Of a DNA stretch of 38,583 bases, positions 27,290 through 38,052 are shown in pieces. Below the pieces are notes generated by a model. The model was given only the letters and a program-made list of their open reading frames with translations, was not told the origin of the DNA and ran no database searches. The DNA is from Mnemiopsis leidyi (taxonomy: Eukaryota; Ctenophora; Tentaculata; Lobata; Bolinopsidae). Position 1 is the first letter of the stretch. Each line of letters starts with the position of its first letter. The stretch lies in assembly GCA_000226015.1 (NCBI GenBank), contig JH153464.1, positions 105,247-143,829 of the forward strand, in the 5' to 3' direction. The translations under genes were made by a program, and so were the position numbers.

Positions 27290-27725
27290 TTTTGGCAACT
27301 GGTTAACAAGAATCTCGATAGGAAACAGGCTAAACCATTACCTGATTACACCACCAACTTGGCTGAGCTTTCATCTGATTTCAATGCATTCTTCACTGAG
27401 AAGATTGAGCATATTAGAAGTAAAATGCCTGAAAGACACCCAATGAAACGTCAAGAAGAGGTCAGCAACTCCTGTCATTGGTATAATTTTGAACCTACTA
27501 ACATAGACGAACTAAAGGAGATTGTNNNNNNNNNNNNNNTTTTTATTTTAATTCTTAACTTTTATCCTCAGCCTTTAATTTATTATTAGCTTTAATGTTA
27601 GCCTTGGTGTTTGTATATATGGTATTCATTTTTGACCTTTTTTGTATATATAGCTCTTTTGTTGCTATCGGGTTTAACACCACTGAGTAAAAGATGTTTC
27701 TTAATAGTGGTGTTTAATAAGTTTA
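27290..27725 (+). pseudogene. Non-LTR retrotransposon fragment with gap and 3' tail
   Basis: The frame from 27290 reads FWQLVNKNLDRKQAKPLPDY, then ELSSDFNAFFTEKIEHIR and TNIDELKEIV. This resembles the stretch just before the reverse-transcriptase core of CR1/L2-like LINEs. Fourteen N (27526-27539) replace whatever follows. After them comes AT-rich DNA with an inverted repeat AACACCACT/AGTGGTGTT (about 27675-27715), as found near LINE 3' ends. The polymerase core is absent from the assembly. Confidence 0.65.
27526..27539. other. Assembly gap (14 N)
   Basis: A short N run inside the LINE fragment. The true missing length is unknown and may be a collapsed repeat. Confidence 1.
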
Positions 27726-29613
27726 CAATTTTAATTAATTAATTAAAATTTTTAGAAAATGTTGAATTTCCTTTGTGTCAGAAAACAAAATGATGAAAAA
27801 TACCCTTATTTTCTGTAATGTTCGAAATGTGACGGTTTTTTGTTTAATTCAAAAGTCTTTTAAGGTAAACAACCTGTCTGTATTTACCAAGCAGAACAAT
27901 GAAAATTAACCGAAATTATGTATGGTCAGAGGTTGTGACTCATTTAGCAAATTGTGATATCAATAAGTGATGGCATAATGCAGGAAATTCAGCTAAGCAA
28001 GATCAATTTTTCAATCAATTTTTCCGGTGTTGGGTCAGTTTAAGGGTGAGAAGAAGCTTTTTAGGCAATTTCATCCGTCGTCTTGCTGAGCAACCTCTGC
28101 ACTGGAGTAACTCGGTGATTTTGTGAATTAATTGTTGTAGATGTATCGCGCAGATTGTAACTCTATGAAAACTCTGCAAATACTGTCTGCTGGGTTTAAA
28201 AATTGTGTTTTATCGATAAGTTTTAAACTGATATTTATACTATTTGTTTGTATTTTGACTTTAAATATTCTATACGGCATTTGTAAACAAATTGCAATCC
28301 CAACCACGAATCTGGTCTTCCGAGACTTATATCTCAAGATTAAGCCAGAATTTGGTTATATTTGATTCTTATGTGAGGGTATTTTTTACGACGGTATTTT
28401 GTGGTTATATATTATTGTAATACCAAGACGAAAAATAAAATTCTCTTTTACTGAAATTCTCTTTTACTTACTATAGATCGAATTTTACGACCCACCTTTT
28501 TGTTATCCTCAATATTTGTACTGAAACAACCATCATCTTCAATAAATTTTATCACATCAGTTGGGCAATCATCTGCTGATTTAAATTTCTCACCTAAAAA
28601 TACATCTAATCCAATTGAAAGCTATGGTAGTGGTTTTTCTGGATGATAAAACCATTTGGACTATGTAGACCTTAAAAAACAACAAAATAAGAAGGTTGGA
28701 TAATTGCCAAAATGCTCTGAACCAATATTACTGTCACCTGTAACTATGCGCCCACAGTTTGAATTGGACATGTCACCTCACATCACAGTGAGCTGGGACC
28801 AGGACCTACTCAAATTTCGAGCCATCTGTGCATGTGAACAGTCTATACTTGTTTGTCAAAGGTAGCAACAAAAACCTACGAAACCAAATGCACTAATCAA
28901 TGAATCAAAATGGAAATTACTTGATTGTGCATTAACTAATGAAATGAGAATGATTTATGTCTTTCAAATAGGTTCTATTTTAAAGGAAATACACTAGCTC
29001 AGTGTTATTTTTACTGTTTACTCAGTGTAACATATTAGAAATTCCATAGTGTACAGTTTCACTGATTATGACGTCAAATTGAATCTCCAGCTGCAGCACC
29101 TTGCTTTTGGTGTAAGATGTTGCTTGTATCTAGTATTGATAGTGGCTTTGCTTTAAAACAACTGGCTGTTTCACAATGATTCTCTGATTAAAGAATACCA
29201 CACCGTTCTGTTGCGCATTAACTACACAGCAATTTGACCTGATTGAAAATTTGGAAAAAGGTAGTCTCAAAATGCAACGTATGATATATGTGATATTAGT
29301 TGACTGTTCAAATCCATTATTAGTATAATAGTGATTTATAGCCATTTGTAATAAAAAATGTTGACTGTAATATTGAATATGCCATTAAACAAACTTTTTT
29401 ACACAAACTATTTTTGTTGCTTTATTCCTGTAAAACAGTCAATATATAGATCATCTTTTCATTAACAAATCTGCAACATTCGATTCAATATTAAGCCTGT
29501 TTTGCTACCTAGGTCTTCAGTTTAAAATCCTGACCAAATACTTTAAATTTACAGCATATGTTTTTCATAACACATGATATCTGAACCAGGCTTGTTCCAT
29601 GTAATTGTGTTGA
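27726..29613. other. Non-coding upstream flank of the INPP4-like gene
   Basis: AT-rich DNA with no recognised gene. An 18-bp direct repeat AAATTCTCTTTTACT(GA/TA) occurs at about 28438-28470. A full TGACGTCA (CRE-type palindrome) is present at 29069-29076, about 540 bp upstream of the INPP4-like ATG. A 74-codon frame at 28141-28365 has one hydrophobic segment but no other support. Confidence 0.4.
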
Positions 29614-32600
29614 ATGACGTCTTTGAGGTTCAATGAAAGGGAATTGATCTCATATGCTGCCACTTCCATAGATGCAACCGCCAAAGGACATGTTAAAAAG
29701 GTGTCAAAGAAACACAAAGCCAAGCATCTTTGGATTGTTGTAAAGTGCAACTTGCTCTTTATATACAAATCACATTCAGAACCTTCACCTGGAGACCAAG
29801 CCCATAGTTGCTATGTTCTTGAAGCATGCTATCCTGACCTGACTGACCTTGGATTTAAAGTTGTTTTTATGGATTCTACTAGATCCAGCCTACTCTCTTT
29901 TATATGCAACCCTGATGAGGCAATTGGATGGGTCCAGGCCATTAAGGAAGCCAACTTTAGATACTTAAGAAATTGTCTTGTTTATTATGAATCAATTTTA
30001 TCTAAATTACCAACTTGTAATGATGAATCACAAGTTAACCATTTAGAGTCATTGAATTTACCTGAAAGGGTGGCTGTTTTGTTGAAGTTACAGGGCTTTC
30101 AAGTTCAATCACCCGGATGCCATGTTCAAATTCAGGTTATTGATGAGTCAGAAACTTGCATCTTAAGAACAAGTAGCATGCCTTGTGCCATGAATGAGAT
30201 ACAATTTCATGAAACTTTGCTAATTCCAATGCATCTATACCAACAAATATACAAAGTATGCATCTTCAGGACCAGTTCGGTTGCCAGGCAATCATGCTAT
30301 AGCTTATGTTAACATTTTCACTACTGAAATTTGTCCCCATGACATTATCAATGGTCACTTAAAAGTCAACACTTCAATTCATCAAATTGACAATGGGAAT
30401 GCATGTGGCATACTGACTGTTGCATACATTGAAGTTGATCAAGCTCTTGCTTCTGTCACCAGACAATCAAATCATAGATCATCATGTTTGTTTACAGAAT
30501 CTATTCAGCCATTACCCTTGGAAGAAAAGGACAGACTTTTCAGCACTATGTTTTCAGAGAAATCTGAAAATCATCTTTTTCTCAATCCCTCTTTAGCTGT
30601 CTCTGGATCCCCTGTTGGTCTCCTTCATGAATGTTTACTCAAAGTATGTGACATACCTCAAGTTACCATCAAGTACTTGGACTTTTTAAACAGAAAAGAC
30701 TGTGAAACATTGCAACTTATCAAAGGCTATGGTGACATACCATTTGGAAACACGAGTAATCTTGAATTTCGTATTGACATTAACCAGCAACACAAACATT
30801 GTTTACAAAATACATTTGGGGCAGTGAAGCGCCACAAGTCTTTGAAAAAGTCTGGCTACCAAACTCTATATTTTCCAACAAATCTTGTTTCCTATCGTCT
30901 GAAAATAATGGATTCGTCTTTTGATCACTATGAAATTTATGAGAAGACTATTTTTTCAGCTCCCACCAAAGTTACCGATGGCACTAAAGGGGGTGGACTT
31001 TACTCAATGCTCTGTGATGACCATATAAAAAATACATTCTACCTATGTAAAAGATTTACCCAATACAAAGATAAAATGGTCCACTGTTCCATACAGCTTA
31101 CAAAACATCTTGCTAGCATCGCCAGAGCTTTAGCAAACTTTGATTTAGATGAATTTATAAGAAGTTTCAAAGATTATGAAGCCAATGCTCACAGTTTAAT
31201 TTCATTATGTGCTAATGCAGAAGTTGCTGATTTGGTAATTGAACTTGCAACAGGTCTAGGGGAGGAAACCAAAAATCCACTCTATGTATGGCTTAATGAT
31301 AAAGTCATCTTTATCGACCAAACTTGGAGTGTCGCTAGCAATCTTCGTTATCTGATTGGGCAAATTGAACATTTAACAAACACAAGTACCAATCTAGTAA
31401 ATGATTATCATTCAGATTTGTGGGTTGAAATGTTTTTCCTTCCATGCAACAAGTTTCAGAGAGATTTAGAGAGCCTTGCACAAGTCTCAAAAGCTGCACT
31501 AGACTACAAAGTGCATTGCATTCAAAATATGCCTAGCTCCATGAACAGATTTATTATGAGATCAGATGCTGTAGTGGGCCAACTGCTTTTAGCAACCATT
31601 GCTACAATCTACAGTAGTATCTATGTCTACATGGATGATGTTTTATTTTGGCTCCAGCTCATAAATATTGGTTTCTTTGTTCAGATCGAGTCTCTTCTTT
31701 CCTGTCGTGGTTCTGAAAGAGTCCAGTTGGAAGACATCTATGTAGCGTCAGAGCTGTTGAAAAACTGCAAGATTGAAATCAATTGTAGGGATGAAGATAA
31801 CAAATTGCCCGATATTTCTGGTAGTAGATACAATATGCTGATATCAATCCCTGTGTCAACCAAAATCTTTGCATTGGTTCTTGATGTTTGTCAGGGTCAT
31901 AGTAGTAGAAAGCTAAACATCTTGCCTATGTTTTGCAATCAAATTATAGACAGGACAGAAATTGTACTTTTGTCTGAATCAGAGAAGCAGTTTATACAGA
32001 CAACTAATTGTAATAGCATTGAATATGTGAAAAAGATATTGGAAAGCAACCCAACTTTTTATCAAAGTATTGAAGATGGTGCCAAGATCAAAATTGTCTT
32101 TGAACAGTTGTCAAGATTGAGGGAGCTGTGCCTGTCCCTTGAAGAACCATCTCTATTGCTGCCAGCATTTCAGAAGCTTGGAAAATTACTTTGTGCAGGT
32201 GAGATAATTTTTCATTTGATTTAATGAAGATGTTTTTGGCCGCATTTGACATCCTCAACAAATGGAGTCTTAAATGAAGTTTCATGCCGGCTCCTTTTTA
32301 CAAGAAAATTTGGAAATACAGTAATTACAGCCAGGGCGGTAAGACCAAATGTATTGAATCCTATTTAAAGTGCTTGTTTATCAATTTAGGAAATTCTAAC
32401 AATATATATGATTTTGTCAACTATCAAAATAACCATTTTACCACAGGCCAGATTGTTACTTGTGCAAACGGGATCGACTTCTCTGCTATGTCGGTGACAT
32501 ACAGCTTAATTGATCACCTGATGACCAATTACAATCTCAATCAGCCACACTCTAGCCATCTTTTGAGGTCTCTACGGCAAGGAGTCCTCCTTAATAGAGC

Positions 32601-32667
32601 TGGTAAAAATAGGTCTCACAATCACTTTGTCTTAAATGAACACATGCATCCTGACTATATTCCTTGA
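29614..32667 (+). CDS. PH-C2-INPP4 family protein with degenerate catalytic motif; one frameshift
   Basis: Exon 1 is 29614-32198 and exon 2 is 32447-32667 (phase 1, GT-AG), together about 934 residues. The start RFNERELISYAATSIDATAKG and the PH domain to about residue 130 resemble PHETA (FAM109/IPIP27) proteins, including the GWVQAIKEANFRYLR helix. A C2-like segment follows, then the INPP4 region (NIGFFVQIESLLSCRG, LQLINIGF) and a C-terminal catalytic block ending HPDYIP. INPP4 enzymes remove the 4-phosphate of PI(3,4)P2 with a CX5R motif (CKSAKDR in vertebrates). Here that block reads C-A-N-G-I-D-F (32461-32481): Cys is kept, Arg is Phe. I infer a pseudophosphatase. The frame shifts by one base between 30253 and 30283, inside the C2 region. 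This is either an assembly error or real decay. Codon use and conservation continue normally afterwards. Confidence 0.85.
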
Positions 32668-33308
32668 AAGGTGAAGTGTCCAAGCTGTTGGACAAGTTGT
32701 CATTTAATATTCTTTTTTAACCTGAGCGATCTATTGATTTTTATAAACCTTCATTGTTTTTAGTAGAGTGGCACATTTTTAGTTGGATTACCTTAATTAT
32801 TATGCCTTAAACTTAATGAAGCCTATTTGAATTGCATTCGACTGACATTTCTATAAAGTTTTTAAGTTCTTTATTAGTTTATTATTCATCTTTGATCTTT
32901 GTTTATTTTATAGATGATACAATGGCATCATATCCTTTGACACTGTTTTCTTTTTGTACATGATTAAGATTTATATATGCCTTTCTTGTACAATTTCTTT
33001 TACGTTATTAAATTCCATGAATCAGTTTTTGTTTCTAACCCATATAGGAAATTTATTTAACGGGCATTGTTTGACTGTTTTGCCAGATTTCTGATTATGT
33101 ATTTTTGCATTCGTATATTCTATTTGTTTTACTCATTTGGATTTTCTCGCACATAAAGTCAAATAACCACATGCCTGAAAATTATAGCAAATTGAAATAA
33201 ACTAAGGTGTAATACCTACAACTGACAACCAAATTGTTAACATGACATAAGGCAATACTTGACTGTTTCTTCTCAAAGGCATTTTATTATTTAGCATAAG
33301 ATTTTGAA
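32668..33308. other. Intergenic spacer, INPP4-like to PRPS
   Basis: 641 bp of T-rich 3'-UTR-like and promoter DNA. AATAAA occurs at about 33195 and ATTAAA at about 33008. No coding signal is seen. Confidence 0.5.
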
Positions 33309-34265
33309 ATGCTTCTTCAGTTGGTGAGAAAAGTGAGTACAGTTCCACACATCCTGGCTCTACCATCACATCCCTCATTAGCCAGTGCAATATCCCAACA
33401 TCTTGACTACAAAATATCTCACATACCGAACGGTTCGTTTTCAAATGCAGAAACCAAGCTGGTAGTCCCGGTAAAACACAATGAGAAACCTGTCATTATT
33501 CAATCTCCTCACACGGACATAAACACTCATCTGATGGAGCTTCTTTTAACCGTCCATGCTTGTAAGCAACTATCCTCCACACCTGTCATTGCAGTTGTGC
33601 CATGTTTCCCCTACGCCAGATCTGACAAATCAGAGTCTAGAAACCTTCCTATTGGAGCAAAACTGATATGCAAACTGCTAGAAGCTGCTGGCACTGATGA
33701 AGTTATCACTGTGGAACTGCACTCGTCTCAGACGGAGGGCTTCTTCAATATTCCAGTATCAAACATACAGACAACCCAGCTACTTGCTGATTACGTGATC
33801 AGCACAAAATGTAAAGACAAAACAATTCTTGTAGCACCAGATGCAGGTGCAATGAAGAAAGTAACCGCCTTATCAGAGCTTACTGGACTGCCGTTTGCAC
33901 TAATTCACAAAGAACGTGCGTCAGACGGCACTATCTCACGGATGACACTCGTAGGTGATGTTCGCGGACGCAACACAGTTATAGTAGATGATATGGCTGA
34001 CACATGTGGGACAGTTATAAAAGCTGCTGACTTACTGATCAAGAATGGTGCGTGTGATGTGGAGGCAGTGATGACTCATGGTATACTATCTGGCAGTGCA
34101 ATAGAGCGCATCAATACCAGTTCTAGTATTTCTCGTTTTACAGTGACTAACACACTTCCTCAGCGCATTGATCAGTGTTCTAAGTTGAAAGTACTTGACG
34201 TTTCTAGACTCATCGGAAACGCTATTCAGGATCGTGATTGTTATTCTTCTTTTGGTGAAACCTGA
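33309..34265 (+). CDS. PRPS: Ribose-phosphate pyrophosphokinase (PRPP synthetase), intronless
   Basis: 318 residues, the same length as human PRPS1, in one exon. The enzyme makes PRPP from ribose-5-phosphate and ATP for purine, pyrimidine and NAD synthesis. Visible conserved sites: FSNAE (ATP site), ELLLTVHACK, PCFPYARSDK (Arg kept, the usual Gln replaced by Ser), ELHSSQTEGFF, APDAG, IHKER, and a perfect PRPP loop VDDMADTCGT. The flexible catalytic loop after FPYAR is strongly altered. The first ~13 residues (MLLQLVRKVSTVP) are basic and lack acids, unlike cytosolic PRPS, so mitochondrial targeting is possible. An upstream in-frame TAA at 33297 fixes the ATG. The lack of introns beside spliced neighbours suggests origin by retroposition, but no poly-A relic is visible. 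It could be a PRPS-associated regulatory form. Confidence 0.92.
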   Translation: MLLQLVRKVSTVPHILALPSHPSLASAISQHLDYKISHIPNGSFSNAETKLVVPVKHNEKPVIIQSPHTDINTHLMELLLTVHACKQLSSTPVIAVVPCFPYARSDKSESRNLPIGAKLICKLLEAAGTDEVITVELHSSQTEGFFNIPVSNIQTTQLLADYVISTKCKDKTILVAPDAGAMKKVTALSELTGLPFALIHKERASDGTISRMTLVGDVRGRNTVIVDDMADTCGTVIKAADLLIKNGACDVEAVMTHGILSGSAIERINTSSSISRFTVTNTLPQRIDQCSKLKVLDVSRLIGNAIQDRDCYSSFGET

Positions 34266-34585
34266 TTGGATGATTGGTTTATACTTAGTTTCTAGCAGAT
34301 ATTAACTTCGTTTATTTGTCGTTTTCCTATCAACTGCGCCAATTTTATCATCGGTAACTTCTGATCGTGAACGCTAAGAGTTTGAGATGACGTTTTTTAG
34401 TTTATGATGTTAACTAAATTGTTCAAATATCATATATGTGACTAAAAGTAAGTAAGTTTATTCTTCAATGTTACGTGTTACATATGGATAATATTACGCA
34501 AAGTTAAGGCTGCTGCAAATCTGATTATACTTCTTGCTTTAATCGTTTAATGATATTAACGATCCATATATCCTTAGGTGTCATT
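34266..34585. other. Short spacer, PRPS to RPUSD2
   Basis: 320 bp. An in-frame upstream ATG at 34550 and a TTAG acceptor-like site at 34575-34578 lie just before the chosen RPUSD2 start. I see no canonical poly(A) signal for PRPS. Confidence 0.45.
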
Positions 34586-37100
34586 ATGGCAAAGGAAGAT
34601 TCAAGCCCAAAGAGGAAGAGAAGACGATGTCTTCCAGTGCGAGAAATAATGGAAGCGGAGGAAGAGAAACCCGAGTTCAGAGTGATAGACGGGCTAAGAT
34701 ATGTGGTTCCGTATAACTTCGTACTCCGAACATATGCCAAGAAGAGATGGTTTGATCAAAGCATTTTAGAGGTATATTTCTACCTGGGTTAACATATCAT
34801 TTCATGAGTTCTAAGTTCAACACCACCTTAACAGTTCAACTTTCAAACGTGTGAACTGTATTGTACTGTAGTTATACATATACATGATATAGCGTTTCCT
34901 GGAACTGAAAATTGTATACACATTTTTTAAACTTTTTTATCTTGTAAATTTTAAAGTCTCACCACATCTTGCCAAGTTACCATTACATACAGCGTTTTCT
35001 AGAACTTAAAATTTTTTACACATTTGTTTTTAACTTTTTTCATATTTTAAAATTCTAAGGTCTCACCACATCTTACCAATACTGTAACATTCAGGTGCTG
35101 ACCAGAGAATTTCAAGCGTACCCTGCGTCCTACTACAAGTCAGCCCTGGCTAGTGGGCGCATTACTGTCAACGACAAGATAGTTTCGTGCGAGTACTTGC
35201 TGCGCGACCACGACTTTATTGCTCACCACGTACACAGACACGAGCCTCCTGTATTGAACAGGGAGGTTCAGACAATAGCGGAGTCGGAGGAGGTAGGAGC
35301 ACTTTGTTTTTGTTGTGTGCCTTTAGAGGTGCTCCTTTTTATTGCACGCTTTATCTTGCTGGGGCTATTTTCGCTATATTGTATAAGGTTCTAAGGTACG
35401 CCATTCTATTAAAATGGCATAATATTATGAGCATGATTCTTGAATATCTATATGATCGATATTCTAATGTTACTATTTCTTTGTAGGTAAGTATTTGCGT
35501 CTCGTCGGCAGAGGCCAAAGCAAGAAAAATGATTCTTGCGAAATGCGAATCAATATTAAACTAATATCATGATTATGCTATATAAAGTGGCAATGTCCGG
35601 TCCATTTCTTGAATCCTTATCATGATAGCTTGTTAAGAAGTCCGGTAATTTAAATAACTAACTTCCTGCAGATATTGGTAGTAAACAAGCCAGCCTCAAT
35701 TCCGATACACACGACAGGGAGATACCGACACAACACACTCCTCAAGCACCTGGAGAGTAAACACTCCCAGAAACTGTACACTTGTCACCGACTAGATAGA
35801 CTTACTTCTGGGATCATCGTACTGCTGAAGAATACTCACAAAGCTAAAGAGTATGGCGCTCTGGTTGGTGGATACATTCTTAACTTAAGTGTGAAGTCGA
35901 TTAGAGGCTGTATAACGTAGACTTTGTGATTTTCTTGAAACTTGATACTGTTGGGTGTGCGCAGCAATGTTCTATCCTACCATCCACCTCATCAATACAA
36001 TGTTCTAGCCATGTACTTCTATCGCACTACAAAATTATACCTTAATTTACATTTTTAAAGGTCTCCCTCTAATTATGTCCAAGAACTCATGCTGATTTAC
36101 CTAAACTCCTATACCAAAGAGGTCTATAATTGTACTTAATTGATTTTACATACTCCAAAACCCGCCCAACACCCCTCTCCTCTAGTTTCGAGACCAACAA
36201 GTCAAGAAAACCTACCTGGCTCTGGTGGACGGGGAGTTTCCCGTCACTGGAATGTCCTGCTCAGAGCCAATTCTTCAAGTTTCCCACAAACTTGGTATTA
36301 ACAAAGTGGACCACGAGAACGGGAAACCAGCCCACACAGACTTCAAGAGACTTCACTACGACAGTGTTTCAGGTAGAAGTCTGGTGTTGTGTTTGCCTCA
36401 AAGTGGCAAGATGCACCAGATCCGGGTGCATCTAGCTCACAGAGGCTTCCCCATCACTAACGATCCCATATACTCCAGGGAGAACTGGGCCAAGAAGTCG
36501 ACTGAGGAATTCAGTAAGGAGTTGACTGAGGTTCTGTTCAAGAGAGATAACATTTCTAGATTATTAAACAAAGATCAGGAAAGTAGTGCCACTACCGGCG
36601 GTGATGTTGAGCATGAGAATTTTCCTGAAAATAAGGACTCCTCTGATCAGGTCAAGTCTAGCTCGACAGATTCTACAGGTAAACCTGAAGGTTCTCCAAA
36701 CCACCTCACATCTGACACTGAAACTCAACAAACAGATGTCACCACGACAGCAAATCCTGCAAACATCTGCAGCTCACCCCCAGCAGATAAGTCAGACAAC
36801 AAGCTGACTGTTTCCGGGGATGGTTTAAAACAAGCTGCTGAAATCTCAGTGACACCGGACGGCAAGTTCTGTCTGGATGGCAGAGTGTTTGAACGTATCC
36901 CCCAACTGAGTTACGACGAGAAATGTCCGGAATGTGCCTGGATCAGACTGGTTCCTGCTCCGGAGGACATGTTTATCTTCCTCCACGCTGTGCGGTATGA
37001 GTTGGGTGGGAGGTTCTATGTGTCTCCTCTTCCTGAGTGGTGCGAGAAGGAGTGGATACCTCCTGAGTTTCATGAGTTGTTGCAGATTAGTTCAGATTAG
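34586..37100 (+). CDS. RPUSD2: RPUSD2-type RNA pseudouridine synthase (4 exons)
   Basis: Exons 34586-34771, 35095-35292, 35672-35863 and 36186-37100, all phase 0, encode 496 residues (human protein about 545). The RluA-family enzyme turns uridine into pseudouridine in RNA. Residues 9-14 are a KRKRRR nuclear-type signal. Exon 2 carries an S4-like part (YYKSALASGRITVNDKIV) and VHRHEPPV. Exon 3 has NKPASIPIH and the catalytic HRLDRLTSG with Asp at about residue 170. Exon 4 has VKKTYLALVDGEFPVTGM, GKMHQIRVHL and NDPIYS, then a Ser/Thr/Asp-rich linker and the family's C-terminal CPECAWIRLVPAPEDMFIFL block. An in-frame ATG at 34550 would add 12 hydrophobic residues. I prefer 34586 because charged MAKEDSSPKRKRRR looks like a natural start. 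The stop falls inside an AGATTAGTTC repeat. Confidence 0.95.
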
Positions 37101-37142
37101 TTCAGATTAGTTCGGTTTAGTTCAATTTAGTTCGGTCTAGTT
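37081..37142. repeat. 10-bp tandem repeat across the RPUSD2 stop codon
   Basis: AGATTAGTTC and close variants are repeated about six times. The first unit encodes the last residues, and the TAG stop at 37098-37100 is part of the repeat. Confidence 0.8.
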
Positions 37143-37585
37143 AACAATGATAGTTAGATTATTGGCATTAAAATTGCCATTTAAGTTGGCGTTTTCTTTT
37201 AACTTATTTAAAATCTATTTTTAGATGTATGAAGCTTTGGTTAATATAAACCGTTTTCATCTTCTTGTAATTGACGTTTTAACATTTTACAATCTGAGGT
37301 TTTGTAGGTTATATCGGTATTGGGTTTCTCATTGTATTTAAATGACAAACGTTCTCATTAAGTTATTGCAATCCAGCCTGTATACATTTGACATTTTACT
37401 GCTTATTCGGTTTTATAATTAGTAGGTTAGTAACCGCGCAAGAACGTGCATTCAATCGTTACTATGTCGATGTATCTTTGTTTTACGTAAACTTTACGTT
37501 TACGTTGTGTTGAAGTTTCGCACATTACGGTTGTAAAACACCCAGTATGATCACCATGCTGACGTCACACAATACTCCACATCTA

Positions 37586-37665
37586 CACAGTCAAGTCAGT
37601 TTGTCAAATACCAAAACATCACATCACACAGTCAAGTCAGTTTGTCAAATACCAAAACATCACAT
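37586..37665. repeat. 41-bp tandem duplication
   Basis: CACAGTCAAGTCAGTTTGTC through AAATACCAAAACATCACAT occurs at 37586-37624 and again at 37627-37665, identical over 39 bp. Confidence 0.9.
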
Positions 37666-38019
37666 CACATCTACAAAAATGCGACGTGCACACTTAAACC
37701 GGGTCCACCACTCTAGACTTGAGTACTGAAATGTGACATCGTGTCAAGTATGCGGACTGCGACACATAATATTCACATATTAAGATAAAGTTTGTGAAGG
37801 GGAATGTGGAGCTTTTACTCACCTCACTGTTCTACACAAACCCAAACTTTCCCAAACAGCAGCTCTCTGTAATTGTTAACTAAAACTGTCTTGTTGGAGG
37901 TCCTTCTCCAGACAGGATGAGAGTCAGTGAGAGTGAGATAGGTAATGTATTATTAATAACTGTAGCCCGGAGTATCAGTGTAACCCGATCTGGTGACCTA
38001 GCTCTCTTCCTGAGAGCCA

Positions 38020-38052
38020 GGGTGTCATGTGACTAGCACGTGACTGACACCC
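38020..38052. promoter_or_regulatory. Paired E-boxes inside an inverted repeat
   Basis: GGGTGTCA (38020-38027) and TGACACCC (38045-38052) are exact inverse arms. Between and overlapping them are TCATGTGAC and GCACGTGAC, the first like an MITF M-box and the second containing CACGTG. It could be a bHLH-zip binding site for a gene to the right of the window (inference only). Confidence 0.35.

Noticed and set aside
28141..28365. 74-codon frame with one hydrophobic segment (type II membrane-like)
   Set aside because: There is no family motif, it is overlapped by an equal antisense frame, and AT-rich DNA readily encodes Phe/Leu/Ile runs.
30256..30269. A 14-nt intron to explain the frame change in the INPP4-like gene
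   Set aside because: It is far too short for splicing and gives the wrong frame, with a stop soon after.
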